In this document: positions 21,771-30,702 of the stretch, piece by piece
Position numbering within the stretch: the first letter of the stretch is position 1
How the letters are laid out: each line of letters begins with the position of its first letter
Translations under genes and position numbers: made by a program
Notes under the pieces: model-generated
Database searches by the model: none
What the model was told of the DNA's origin: nothing
The model's input: only the letters and a program-made list of their open reading frames with translations
DNA from: Bordetella pertussis 18323
Lineage (GTDB): Bacteria; Pseudomonadota; Gammaproteobacteria; Burkholderiales; Burkholderiaceae_B
Length of the DNA stretch: 64,000 bases
Assembly (NCBI RefSeq): GCF_000306945.1
Contig: NC_018518.1
Coordinates: 806,001-870,000, forward strand
Direction: 5' to 3'

Positions 21771-23114
21771 ATGCATTTCCTGGATTCGATCGTAGACAGC
21801 GTCAACGGCCTGGTCTGGGGGCCGTTGATGCTGGTGCTGATTCTTGGCACCGGCCTGTTTCTCATGCTGCGCCTGCGTTTCATGCCGCTGGCCAAGATCG
21901 CCGCGGGGTTCCGGCTCGCCTGGGGCAACCGCGCCAAGGGCGACGCCGACACCGGAGAGATCAGCCCGTTCCAGGCGCTGATGACCAGCCTGGCGGCGAC
22001 CGTGGGCACCGGCAACATCGCCGGCGTGGCCACGGCCATTTTCCTGGGCGGGCCGGGCGCCCTGTTCTGGATGTGGGTGACCGCGCTGGTCGGCATGGCG
22101 ACCAAGTACAGCGAGGTGCTGCTGGCGGTGCATTTCCGCGAAAGGGATGCGCGCGGCGAGTTCACCGGCGGGCCGATGTACGCCATCCGCAATGGACTGG
22201 GCCCCCGGTGGGCGTGGCTGGGCACGTTGTTCGCGCTGTTTGGCGGCCTGGCCGGCTTCGGCATCGGCAACATGGTGCAGGTCAACAGCATGGCCGACGC
22301 GCTGGGTACGTCCTTCGGCATTCCTGACTGGGCGACGGGCGTGGCGACCATGGTGTTGATCGGCATGGTGGTGCTGGGCGGGATCCGGCGCATCGGCGCG
22401 GTGGCGTCGGCGCTGGTGCCGTTCATGTGCGTGGCCTACATCGTGGCGGCCGTGATCTCGCTGATCCTGATGGCCGACGCCATTCCGGCCGCCCTGGCTC
22501 TGATTTTCACGCATGCCTTCTCGCCGGCGGCGGCCACTGGTGGCTTTGCCGGCGCGGCCGTGATGGCCGCCATGCGCTACGGCGTGGCGCGCGGTATTTT
22601 CTCCAACGAGGCCGGCCTGGGCACCGCCGGGATCGTGCAGGCGGCCGGCACCAGCAACAGCGCGGTGCAATCGGGCCTGATAGGCATGATAGGCACGTTC
22701 ATCGACACCATCGTGATCTGTTCGATGACGGGGCTGGTTATCGTGTGCTCGGGCATGTGGACCGGCGGTGAAAGCGGTGCCGCGCTGTCGGCCGCGGCGT
22801 TCGATGCCGCTATGCCGGGCATCGGCCACTACGTGATCGCCGTGGCGCTGACGATTTTCGCCTTTACCACCATCCTGGGCTGGAGCTACCTGAGCGAGCG
22901 CTGTTGGGAATACCTGACGGGTGTGCGGGCGATCCTGCCGTTTCGCATCGTGTGGGTCGTGGCCGTGCCATTCGGCGCGGTCGCCAAGCTGGATTTCGCC
23001 TGGCTGCTGGCCGATACCCTGAACGGATTGATGGCGATTCCCAACCTGGTGGCGCTGGTGTTGCTGTCGCCGGTGGTGGTGAAGCTGACGCGCGCGCATT
23101 TTTCCCGCGGCTGA
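21771..23114 (+). CDS. Sodium/alanine symporter, AGCS family
   Basis: An inner-membrane amino acid:cation symporter (447 residues from ATG 21771) with about 10-11 membrane helices. The AGCS signature appears as SLAATVGTGNIAGVATAI (near residue 75), FTGGPMYAIRNGLG, GIFSNEAGLGTAGI, and the late TTILGWSYLSERCWEYL. GGAG at 21761-21764 is placed well for 21771. An in-frame ATG at 21759 would add four residues but overlaps that site. It converges on the transaminase pseudogene, and its TGA sits in the loop of a 7-bp GC stem (23105-23122). Confidence 0.9.
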   Translation: MHFLDSIVDSVNGLVWGPLMLVLILGTGLFLMLRLRFMPLAKIAAGFRLAWGNRAKGDADTGEISPFQALMTSLAATVGTGNIAGVATAIFLGGPGALFWMWVTALVGMATKYSEVLLAVHFRERDARGEFTGGPMYAIRNGLGPRWAWLGTLFALFGGLAGFGIGNMVQVNSMADALGTSFGIPDWATGVATMVLIGMVVLGGIRRIGAVASALVPFMCVAYIVAAVISLILMADAIPAALALIFTHAFSPAAATGGFAGAAVMAAMRYGVARGIFSNEAGLGTAGIVQAAGTSNSAVQSGLIGMIGTFIDTIVICSMTGLVIVCSGMWTGGESGAALSAAAFDAAMPGIGHYVIAVALTIFAFTTILGWSYLSERCWEYLTGVRAILPFRIVWVVAVPFGAVAKLDFAWLLADTLNGLMAIPNLVALVLLSPVVVKLTRAHFSRG

Positions 23115-23148
23115 AGCCGCGGCGCCGGCATGCGCGCGCGCCCGCCGC

Positions 23149-24519
23149 TCAGCCTTGCGCGACGTGGGCGGCGACGTCGTCCAGGGTGCGGGCAAAGCGC
23201 GCGACCATGTCGCGCACCTGTTCGGCGGTGATGATCAGGGGCGGGCAGAAGGCCACGGTGTCCTGGATGCCGCGCACGATCAGGCCATGGTCGTGCGCGC
23301 GCTCGTAGGCATAGCCGCCGGCCTTGCCGAGCGGGTCGAAGGGCTGGCGCGTGGCCTTGTCGGCCACCAGCTCCACGCCGGCGATCAGGCCGACGCCGCG
23401 CACCTCGCCCACCAGCGGATGGCTGGACAGGGCCTGCAACTCCTGGTGCAGCAGCGCGCCCATTTCGGCGGCGTGCTCGATCAGGCCGCGTTCGTCGATC
23501 AGGCGCAGGTTCTCCAGCGCCACCGCGGTGGCGACCGGGTGGCCGCTGGCCGTATAGCCATGCCCGAAAGTGCCCAGGCGGCCGCTGTGTTCGGCCACCA
23601 CGTCGGCCACGCGGGTATTGAGCAGCACCGCGCCCAGCGGCTGGTACGAGGAGGTGATCTGCTTGGACAGCACCATGATGTCCGGCTCGATGTCGAAGAC
23701 CTGCGAGCCGAAGCGCTGGCCCAGGCGCCCGAAGCCGGTGATGACTTCGTCGGCGATGACCAGGATGTCGTACTTGCGGCACACCGCCTGGATTTTCTGC
23801 CAGTACGTGCGCGGGGGCACGATGACGCCGCCGGCGCCCATGACAGGTTCGCCGATGAAGGCTGCCACCGTGTCCGGGCCTTCGCGCAGGATCATGGCCT
23901 CGAGTTCGCCGGCCATGCGGGTGGCGAAATCTTCTTCGGTTTCGCCCGGCAGGCCGTAGCGGTAGTAGTGCGGGCAGGCGGTGTGGCGGATCTGCGGCAG
24001 CGGCAGGTCGAAGTCCTTGTGGTTGCCGGGCAGGCCGGTGAGGCTGGCCGAGGCGACCGTGACGCCGTGGTAGCCGCGCTGGCGCGCGATGATCTTTTTC
24101 TTGTCGCGGCGGCCCAGCGCATTGTTGTAGTACCACACCAGCTTGACGACCGTGTCGTTGGCCTCGGAGCCGGAGTTGGTGAAGAACGCCTGGGCCATGC
24201 GCCCGTCCGTGTAGCCGATCAGGCGCTCGGCCAGCGCGATGACGCTGGGGTGCGACTTGTGCGTGAACGTATGGTAGTAGGGCAGTTCCTGGAACTGGCG
24301 CGCCGCGGCTTCGACCAGGCGCTGCTCGCCGAAACCCACCGCGACGCTCCACAGGCCGGCCATTCCTTCGAGGTAGCGGTTGCCCTGGTCGTCGAACACG
24401 TATACGCCTTCACCGTGGGTGATGATGCGCGGGCCCACGTCGCGGTGCTTGACCGCGTTGGTGTAGGAGTGCAGCTGGTACTAGATGTCCTGCTGCTGGG
24501 CGGAGCTGAGAGTGGTCAT
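23149..24519 (-). pseudogene. Class III aminotransferase, SpuC-like, amber codon at position 13
   Basis: The gene would encode a 456-residue PLP-dependent omega-aminotransferase similar to polyamine:pyruvate transaminase SpuC. Conserved parts include GEGVYVFDDQGNRYLEGMAG, FTNSGSEANDTVVKL, VIADEVITGFGRLG and the PLP-lysine in VLSKQITSSY. The natural start looks to be the ATG at 24519 (MTTLSSAQQQDI), but codon 13 is TAG (24481-24483). The frame then continues YQLHSYTNAVKHRD into the conserved body. Restart at GTG 24438 would give 429 residues lacking the N-terminal segment. Single-base decay from CAG is a simple explanation. Activity of a restart product cannot be excluded. Confidence 0.75.
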
Positions 24520-24655
24520 GGTTGCGTTTCCGTTGCGGTGATGCCGGATTCCTGGACGAGGCTGTTATATCATCGTCATTATCCGCCAAGACGGCGCCGC
24601 GCAGGCGTGGCGCCGGCTATGGTCCCTACCGTCTGCCTGCCGCCATGGAACCGCC

Positions 24656-25588
24656 GTGAAAATCATCTACGCCTCCTGCAATGCCATCGATCCGCGCGAA
24701 TGGACGGAGCCCTTGCAGGCGGCCTTGCCCGAGGCCGAGGTGGTCGCATGGCAGGCGAGCCAGCCGGTCCAGCATGCCGAACTGGCGGTGGTCTGGAACC
24801 CGCCGGCCGAATTGTTCGAGCGCGAGCTCGGCCTGCGCGCGGCGTTCAACCTGGGCGCCGGCGTGGACGCGCTGTTCAGGCTGGAGACGCTGCCGCCGGA
24901 TTTTCCCGTGGTGCGACTGGAGGACGCGGGCATGGCGGTGCAGATGGCCGAGTACGCGGCGCATGCGCTGGTGCGCGCCAGCCGCCAGTTCGACGCGTAT
25001 GACGCGCAGCAGCGCGCCGGGCAATGGCATCCGCTGCCCGAGCTCGATCGCACGCAATGGCCGGTGGGCGTGCTGGGCATGGGCGTGATGGGTACGCGCG
25101 TGGCGCAGACCCTGGCCGGCATGGATTATCCGGTGGCGGGCTGGTCGCGCAGCGGCAATGCGCCGCAGGGCGTGCAGGCCTTTGGCGGCGCCGATGCGCT
25201 GCCGGCCTTCCTGGCGCGCACCCGGGTGCTGGTCAACACGCTGCCGCTGACCGACGAGACGCGCGACCTGTTGCGCCGCGATACCCTGTCGCAATTGCTG
25301 CCGGGCGCCCACCTGATCAACATGGGGCGCGGCGAGCACCTGGTGGAAGAGGACCTGCTGGCGCTGCTCGACAGCGGGCATATGGCAGGCGCGGCGCTCG
25401 ACGTGTTTCGCGAAGAGCCCTTGCCGGCCGGCCACCCGTTCTGGTCGCATCCGCGCGTGGCGATCACCCCGCACATCGCGGCCATCAGCCTGCGCCGCGA
25501 AACGGTGGCGCAGCTGGCGGCCAAGATCCGCGCCTTCCTGCGCGGCGAGCCGGTCACCGGCATGGTGACGCGCCGCCGCGGCTACTGA
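24656..25588 (+). CDS. ghrA: Glyoxylate/hydroxypyruvate reductase A (D-2-hydroxyacid dehydrogenase)
   Basis: NAD(P)H-dependent reduction of glyoxylate and hydroxypyruvate is expected. The 310 residues match GhrA. The catalytic domain has FNLGAGVDALF and AEYAAHALV. The Rossmann motif is GVLGMGVMGTRVAQTL (about residues 138-153), followed by LVNTLPLTDET, INMGRGEHLVEEDLL (catalytic Arg region), FREEPLPAGHPFW and ITPHIAA (catalytic His). The start is GTG at 24656. It is divergent from the broken transaminase with 136 bp between starts. Confidence 0.88.
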   Translation: MKIIYASCNAIDPREWTEPLQAALPEAEVVAWQASQPVQHAELAVVWNPPAELFERELGLRAAFNLGAGVDALFRLETLPPDFPVVRLEDAGMAVQMAEYAAHALVRASRQFDAYDAQQRAGQWHPLPELDRTQWPVGVLGMGVMGTRVAQTLAGMDYPVAGWSRSGNAPQGVQAFGGADALPAFLARTRVLVNTLPLTDETRDLLRRDTLSQLLPGAHLINMGRGEHLVEEDLLALLDSGHMAGAALDVFREEPLPAGHPFWSHPRVAITPHIAAISLRRETVAQLAAKIRAFLRGEPVTGMVTRRRGY

Positions 25589-25598
25589 GCGGCCCCGG

Positions 25599-27092
25599 CT
25601 ACAGGCGGATCCAGGTCGTCTTCAGCGAGGTGTACTTGTCCAGCGCGTGCAGCGACTTGTCGCGCCCGAAGCCGGATTGCTTGACGCCGCCGAACGGCAC
25701 CGTCACGTCGCCGTCGAAGTAGCAGTTCACCCATACCAGGCCGGCGCGCAGCCTGCGCGAGACGCGATGGGCGCGCGACAGGTCGGCCGTCCACAGGCCC
25801 GATCCCAGGCCATAGGCGGAGGCATTGGCCTGCGCCACCACCTCGTCTTCGCCGTCGAACCGGGTGACCGCCAGCACGGGGCCGAAGATCTCCTCGCGCA
25901 CGATGGTCAGGTCGGGCCGCGCGCATTCGAAGATGGTGGGTTCTATGTAGTAGCCTCCGCTGTCGGCGCGCACGCGCTCGCCGCCCATGCGCAGCCGCGC
26001 GCCTTCGCGCCGGCCGCTTTCGACATATTCCAGCACGCGCGCCATCTGCCTCTCATCGACCATGGCGCCCATCGGCGAGGCCGGGTCGAGCGGATTGCCC
26101 GGCTGCATCGCGCGCGCACACGCCTCCACCTTGCTGACGAAGGTGTCGTAGATGCCGGCCTGCACATACAGGCGCGAGCCCGCGATGCAGACCTCGCCCT
26201 GGTTGTTGAAGATGCCGATGGCCGCCGCCAGGGCGGCGCGGTCCAGGTCGGGGCAGTCGTCGAAAATGATGTGCGGCGACTTGCCGCCGCATTCCAGCCA
26301 GACCTGCTTGAGGTTGGATTGCCCGGAATACTCCATGAAGCGCTTGCCGGTGGCGGTCGAGCCGGTGAAGGCCAGGCAATCCACGTCCATGTGCAGTCCG
26401 AGCGCGCGCCCGGCCACCGGGCCGGCGCCCGGCACCACGTTGAGCACGCCGGCGGGGATGCCGGCCTGGAGCGCCAGTTCGGCCAGCCGCAGGGCCGACA
26501 GCGAGGACTGCTCGGCCGGCTTGAGGATCACGCTGTTGCCGGCGGCCAGCGCCGGCGCCACCTTCCACGAGGCCATCAGCAGCGGGTAGTTCCATGGCAC
26601 CACGGCGGCCACCACGCCCAGCGGTTCGCGCGTGATGGTGGCCAGCGCGTCGGCGTCGGTGGGGGCGATTTCGTCGTACTGCTTGTCGATGGTCTCGGCA
26701 TACCACGCGTAGGTATGCGCGGTTTCCGGGATGTCGAAGGCCATGGTGTCGCCGATAGGCTTGCCCATGTTCAGCGTTTCGATCAGGGCCAGTTCTTCGG
26801 CGTGCTCGCGGATCAGCGCGGCCAGGCGCAGCATGCATTGCTTGCGCTCGCGGCGCGGCATGCGCGACCACACGCCGGACTCGAAGGCGCGCCGCGCGGC
26901 CGCGACGGCCTGGTCGATATCGGCTTGCGAGCAGGCCGTCACTTCGGCGAGCAACTGGCCGGTGGCCGGGTTGATGGCGGCCAGCGGCCCGGCCTGGCCA
27001 TCGTGCCAGCGGCCGTCGATGAAGGCCTGGTTGCGCAGCGTCAGGCCGGCGGCGAGGGATTCCCAATGGGACAGCGGGGGCAGGGTGCTCAT
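25599..27092 (-). CDS. Aldehyde dehydrogenase, PuuC-like
   Basis: A 497-residue NAD(P)-dependent aldehyde dehydrogenase most like E. coli PuuC, which oxidises gamma-glutamyl-gamma-aminobutyraldehyde in putrescine breakdown. Motifs: PWNYPLLMASWKVAPALAAG, the catalytic Glu in WLECGGKSP, and the catalytic Cys in NQGEVCIAGSR. The C-terminus TVPFGGVKQSGFGRDKSLHA closely parallels PuuC. The start ATG at 27092 overlaps the EamA stop by ATGA. It is last in the amine cluster and its stop faces the ghrA stop 10 bp away. The substrate is inferred. Confidence 0.88.
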   Translation of the reverse strand: MSTLPPLSHWESLAAGLTLRNQAFIDGRWHDGQAGPLAAINPATGQLLAEVTACSQADIDQAVAAARRAFESGVWSRMPRRERKQCMLRLAALIREHAEELALIETLNMGKPIGDTMAFDIPETAHTYAWYAETIDKQYDEIAPTDADALATITREPLGVVAAVVPWNYPLLMASWKVAPALAAGNSVILKPAEQSSLSALRLAELALQAGIPAGVLNVVPGAGPVAGRALGLHMDVDCLAFTGSTATGKRFMEYSGQSNLKQVWLECGGKSPHIIFDDCPDLDRAALAAAIGIFNNQGEVCIAGSRLYVQAGIYDTFVSKVEACARAMQPGNPLDPASPMGAMVDERQMARVLEYVESGRREGARLRMGGERVRADSGGYYIEPTIFECARPDLTIVREEIFGPVLAVTRFDGEDEVVAQANASAYGLGSGLWTADLSRAHRVSRRLRAGLVWVNCYFDGDVTVPFGGVKQSGFGRDKSLHALDKYTSLKTTWIRL

Positions 27093-28012
27093 GCGGCGGA
27101 CTCCTTGTCGCGGACGGGCAGGCGCGGCGTGCCGGGGGCGCGCCGCGTGACGAGGAAAATGCCGGCGGCCACGATCAGCGCCATGCCGGCTGTGGCCGGC
27201 GCGTCGGGTGGCATGCCGAACCAGAAGGTGCTGAAGGCGACGGCCATCAGCAGGTGGCAGTAGTTCAGCGGCGCCAGCGTCGAGGCTTCGACGCGCTGGA
27301 AGGCGCCGATCAACAGGATCTGCGCCAGGCCGTTGCACAGGCCCAGGGCGATGATCACCAGGCTGTCGGCCAGGCCGGGCCAGGGCTGCGGCAGGAAAAA
27401 CGGCGCCGGCAGGGCCGTCATCAGCAGGCAGATGAAGGCGGTGTAGGCGTACTGCACGTGGCCCGGCACCTGGCCGGCCAGCTTGCGCGTGAGCAGCTGG
27501 AAAATGGCGTAGCTGACGGCGGCCACCGCCATCAGCACGGTGCCCAGCGCGGGCAGGTCGGCGCCCGGCCGCACGATCAGCAGCATGCCGCCGAACCCGA
27601 CCGCCACCGCCAGCCACTGGGCGCGTCCGACCGATTCGCCCAGCAACCAGGGCGACAACGCCACCATGATCATCGGCGAGGTGAAGTAGATGGCGGTCGT
27701 CTCGGACAGCGGCATCCAGATCAGCGCCGTCATGAAGCAGGTGCCCACCGTGCCCAGCATCAGGCCGCGCACCACCAGCAGGCCGCGGCGCGGCGTGGCC
27801 GACAGGCGCGGCAGGCCGTGGCGCAGCAGCATGAACGCGGCGATGGTGGCCACCGCCGTGTAGCGCATCACATTCAGGAACGGCGCCGGATAGAACTGCA
27901 GCATGTACTTGCAGGCCGCGTCGAAGGTGGCGAAGGCCACCAGCGCGCCGAAGAACAGCGCTATGCCGAGGCGTCGCTGGCGGGCGGCGGCCGGCGCCGG
28001 GGCGGGGGCCAT
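27089..28012 (-). CDS. EamA/DMT family transporter
   Basis: A 307-residue inner-membrane protein with ten predicted helices arranged as two EamA repeats (about residues 15-145 and 160-290). It is a member of the drug/metabolite transporter superfamily, often exporters of amino acids or amines. It starts 2 bp after the amidohydrolase stop and ends in an ATGA overlap with the aldehyde dehydrogenase, so it is part of that operon. Substrate unknown. Confidence 0.85.
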   Translation of the reverse strand: MAPAPAPAAARQRRLGIALFFGALVAFATFDAACKYMLQFYPAPFLNVMRYTAVATIAAFMLLRHGLPRLSATPRRGLLVVRGLMLGTVGTCFMTALIWMPLSETTAIYFTSPMIMVALSPWLLGESVGRAQWLAVAVGFGGMLLIVRPGADLPALGTVLMAVAAVSYAIFQLLTRKLAGQVPGHVQYAYTAFICLLMTALPAPFFLPQPWPGLADSLVIIALGLCNGLAQILLIGAFQRVEASTLAPLNYCHLLMAVAFSTFWFGMPPDAPATAGMALIVAAGIFLVTRRAPGTPRLPVRDKESAA

Positions 28013-28014
28013 GT

Positions 28015-29277
28015 TCAGCGCTCCACCATGCCCGCGTGCTGCAGCATGGCGCCCAGCAGGACGTTGGCGCCGGCCTCCAGGTGGGCCGGGTCGGCGTCTT
28101 CCACTTCGTTGTGGCTGATGCCGTCCTTGCAGGGCACGAAGATCATCGCCGTCGGGCTGACGGTGGCGACGTAGACGGCGTCGTGGCCGGCGCCGGTGAC
28201 GATATCCATATGGCTGTAGCCGCGAGCCTCGGCCTGCTGGCGCACCGCGCCGATCAGGGCGGGCTCGAAGGGCGTGGGGGGAAAGTGCTGGACGTCGCGC
28301 AGATCGACGCCGACCGGATAGCCGGTGGTGTCGCCCGCGCCCAGCGCCTGGCAGGCCTGGCGCAGGCGGGCGTCCATCTCGGCCAGGCGCGCGGCGTCCG
28401 GGTGGCGCAGGTCGACCGTGAACGACACCTTGCCGGGAATGACGTTGCGCGAGGACGGATAGACGTTGGCCACGCCCACGGTGCCGCGCCCCTGGGGGGC
28501 GTAGTCCAGCGCGATGCGCACGACTTCCTGCATCAGGTGCGTGGCGGCGTACAGGGCGTCGCGGCGCATGGGCATGGGCGTGGGGCCGGCGTGCGCCTCC
28601 ATGCCGGTCACGGTGACGTCGTACCAGCGCAAGCCGAGCGAGCCGGTGACCACGCCGATGACCTTGTCCTCGGCTTCCAGGATGGGGCCTTGCTCGATAT
28701 GCGCCTCGAAGTACTTGCCCAGCTTGCGCTGGCCCACCGGCGCGTCGCCGGCGTAGCCGATGCGCGCCAGCTCGTCGCGCACCGATTTGCCGTCCACGTC
28801 GGTGGCCGCCAGCGCCGTTTCGAGCGGGAAGATATTGCAGAACACGCCGGACCCCATCATGACGGGCACGAAGCGCGTGCCTTCCTCGTTGGTCCAGATC
28901 GCCAGTTCCAGCGGCGCCTCGGTGCGCACGTCGTGGTCCTGCAGCGTGCGCATGACCTCCAGTCCGGCCAGGACGCCGAAGCATCCGTCGAACTTGCCGC
29001 CGGTGGGCTGGGTGTCGATGTGGCTGCCGGTGGCCACGCTGGGCAGTTCCGGACGCGCGCCGGGCCGGCGGCCGAAGATGTTGCCGACCTGGTCGACGGT
29101 GATTTCCAGGCCCGCTTCGCGCATCCAGCGCACCAGCAGGTCGCGGCCCTGGCCGTCCAGTTCGGTCAGCGCCAGGCGGCAATTGCCGCCCTTGGGCGTG
29201 GCGCCGATTTTCGCCAGCTCCATGAGCGAGTCCCACAGGCGTTGGCCGTTGATCGAAAGTGCGGTGGCAGTAGTCAT
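28015..29277 (-). CDS. M20 family Zn-dependent amidohydrolase (N-carbamoyl amino acid hydrolase type)
   Basis: A 420-residue hydrolase of the beta-ureidopropionase/L-carbamoylase/allantoate amidohydrolase group, which cleaves N-carbamoyl amino acids or ureido compounds. Metal-site motifs are GSHIDTQPTGGKFDGCFG, TNEEGTRF, FEAHIEQGP and the late ISHNEVEDA. The dimerisation domain includes GMEAHAGPTPMPMRRDAL. It lies 19 bp after the deacetylase-like gene and 2 bp before EamA. The group is hard to assign to one substrate by eye. Confidence 0.85.
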   Translation of the reverse strand: MTTATALSINGQRLWDSLMELAKIGATPKGGNCRLALTELDGQGRDLLVRWMREAGLEITVDQVGNIFGRRPGARPELPSVATGSHIDTQPTGGKFDGCFGVLAGLEVMRTLQDHDVRTEAPLELAIWTNEEGTRFVPVMMGSGVFCNIFPLETALAATDVDGKSVRDELARIGYAGDAPVGQRKLGKYFEAHIEQGPILEAEDKVIGVVTGSLGLRWYDVTVTGMEAHAGPTPMPMRRDALYAATHLMQEVVRIALDYAPQGRGTVGVANVYPSSRNVIPGKVSFTVDLRHPDAARLAEMDARLRQACQALGAGDTTGYPVGVDLRDVQHFPPTPFEPALIGAVRQQAEARGYSHMDIVTGAGHDAVYVATVSPTAMIFVPCKDGISHNEVEDADPAHLEAGANVLLGAMLQHAGMVER

Positions 29278-29296
29278 GATGAGGCTCCGTTGCGGG

Positions 29297-30360
29297 TCAG
29301 ACTGTGGCGGGCGCCATGCCCTGCAGGAAGGCTTCCAGCGCCGGGCCGATGGCCGGCACCATATAGCCGCCTTCCTGGACGACCACGGTGGGCAGGCCCA
29401 GGCCGTTGATGCGTTCGCCGATCTGGCGATAGGCGTCCATGTCCAGCTTGAGCACGCTGATGGGGTCGTCCTTGTAGGTGTCGAAACCCAGCGCCAGCAC
29501 CAGCGCGCGCGGCCGGTAGTCGCGCAGCGCGGTCAGGGCGCTGTCCAGGGTTTCCAGGAAAATGGCGTTGCGCGCGCCGTGCGGCAGGGGGAAGTTCAGG
29601 TTGTAGCCGTGGCCGCTGCCGTAGCCGCGCTCGTGCGCATAGCCAGTGTAGAACGGGTAGTACCCGGACGGGTCGGCGTGCAGCGAGATGGTCATCACGT
29701 CCGAACGCTGGTAGAAGATGTTCTGCGTGCCATCGCCATGATGCGCGTCGACGTCCAGCACCACGACGCGCTCGCAGCGTTGCGCCAGGCGCTGCGCGGC
29801 CGCCGCGCTGCTGTTGAGGTAGCAGAAGCCGCCGGCGCGGTCGCGGTGCGCATGGTGTCTGGAAGGCCGGCACAGCGCGTAGGCGAGGGCCTGGTTCTGC
29901 AGCGCCCAGTCGGCGGCGGCCACGGCGCAATGGGTCGAGCGCAGGGCCGAGCGCCAGGTATGCGGTCCGACCGGGCACGACAGGTCGCTCAGGTAGTAGC
30001 CGGTTTCGGCCACGATGGAGGTGGAGGGGCACGGGCCGCGGGCGGCATGCTCGACCCGGCCGTTGTAGTACGGCGACAGGTTGGGCAGCACTTCGGGGCC
30101 GGGGTCGGCGCCGTTGGCGCGCATCGCCTGCCAGCGGGTGTACGCGTGTTCGAGATAGTCGAGGTACTCGTGGCTGTGTATGCCCTCGAGCGGCTCGCGG
30201 CCGTAGTCGGGCGGGCTGTCCACCGTCACGCCGCGCGAGGCCAGCATGGCGCGCAGCGTCTCGGCGCGGGCCGGCACGTCGGTGGGCGCGCTGATGCGGC
30301 CCAGCCGCATGAATTGCTCGGGCACATGCAACAGCTGTTCTTCGGAAAAAACGCCTTCAT
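29297..30360 (-). CDS. Histone deacetylase-like amidohydrolase (acetylpolyamine deacetylase type), frameshifted at 5' end
   Basis: The body is a class II HDAC-like amidohydrolase. It has the zinc motif VLDVDAHHGDGTQNIFY, HHAHRDRAGGFCYLNS, FDTYKDDPISVLKLD and the late VVQEGGY, resembling bacterial acetylpolyamine amidohydrolases. The best start is ATG 30360, preceded by GAGGA. With one extra T in the T6 tract (30346-30351) it would read MKAFFSEEQLLHVPEQF and give 354 residues. As written, that frame dies after a short peptide. The long frame opens only at TTG 30331 (344 residues) without a clear ribosome site, losing the first beta strand. It is likely reduced or inactive unless slippage corrects it. 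Confidence 0.75.
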
Positions 30361-30382
30361 GGCTGTCCTCGCTGATTGGGGG

Positions 30383-30673
30383 CTACGCTGCTTTGATCTC
30401 GATTTCCACGAAGACGAATTCCGTGTCGCTGGGGTTGATCACGTTGTGCTCCACGCCCTCCGGGCGGGTATAGGAAACGCCGCGGGTGAGCTGGCTGGTG
30501 ACCGACCCTTCGGGGGTTTCCAGCAGCAGCGGGCCGGTGGTCATGGGCACGACGACATAGTCCATGCTATGGCGATGCCAGCCGGTTTCGCCGCCGGGCG
30601 GAAAGCGCCACTCGGTCACCTTGACCCGCTCGTTGTCGATCTGCACCGTGGGGATGGCGCCTGGGCGTTTCAT
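30383..30673 (-). CDS. Small cupin-domain protein
   Basis: A 96-residue single cupin barrel. The metal-binding motif reads GGETGWHRHSMDYVVVPM (about residues 27-44) and the second histidine region is GVEHNVINPS. AAGGAGATTGACC before the ATG is a strong ribosome site. It sits between gabT (29 bp) and the deacetylase-like gene (22 bp) in the same operon. Role unknown: such small cupins may be isomerases, dioxygenase-like enzymes or ligand sensors. Confidence 0.82.
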   Translation of the reverse strand: MKRPGAIPTVQIDNERVKVTEWRFPPGGETGWHRHSMDYVVVPMTTGPLLLETPEGSVTSQLTRGVSYTRPEGVEHNVINPSDTEFVFVEIEIKAA

Positions 30674-30702
30674 GGTCAATCTCCTTGGTCGTGTGTGGGC
30701 AT

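Noticed and set aside
23105..23122. A 7-bp GC stem around the symporter stop codon as a terminator
   Set aside because: No T run follows on either strand. Probably chance in GC-rich DNA.
20466..23195. A 909-codon open frame on the minus strand opposite the ATPase and symporter genes
   Set aside because: It is a shadow frame created by high GC at third codon positions. Its Gln/His/Arg/Gly-rich composition is non-protein-like and both plus-strand genes underneath have clear families.
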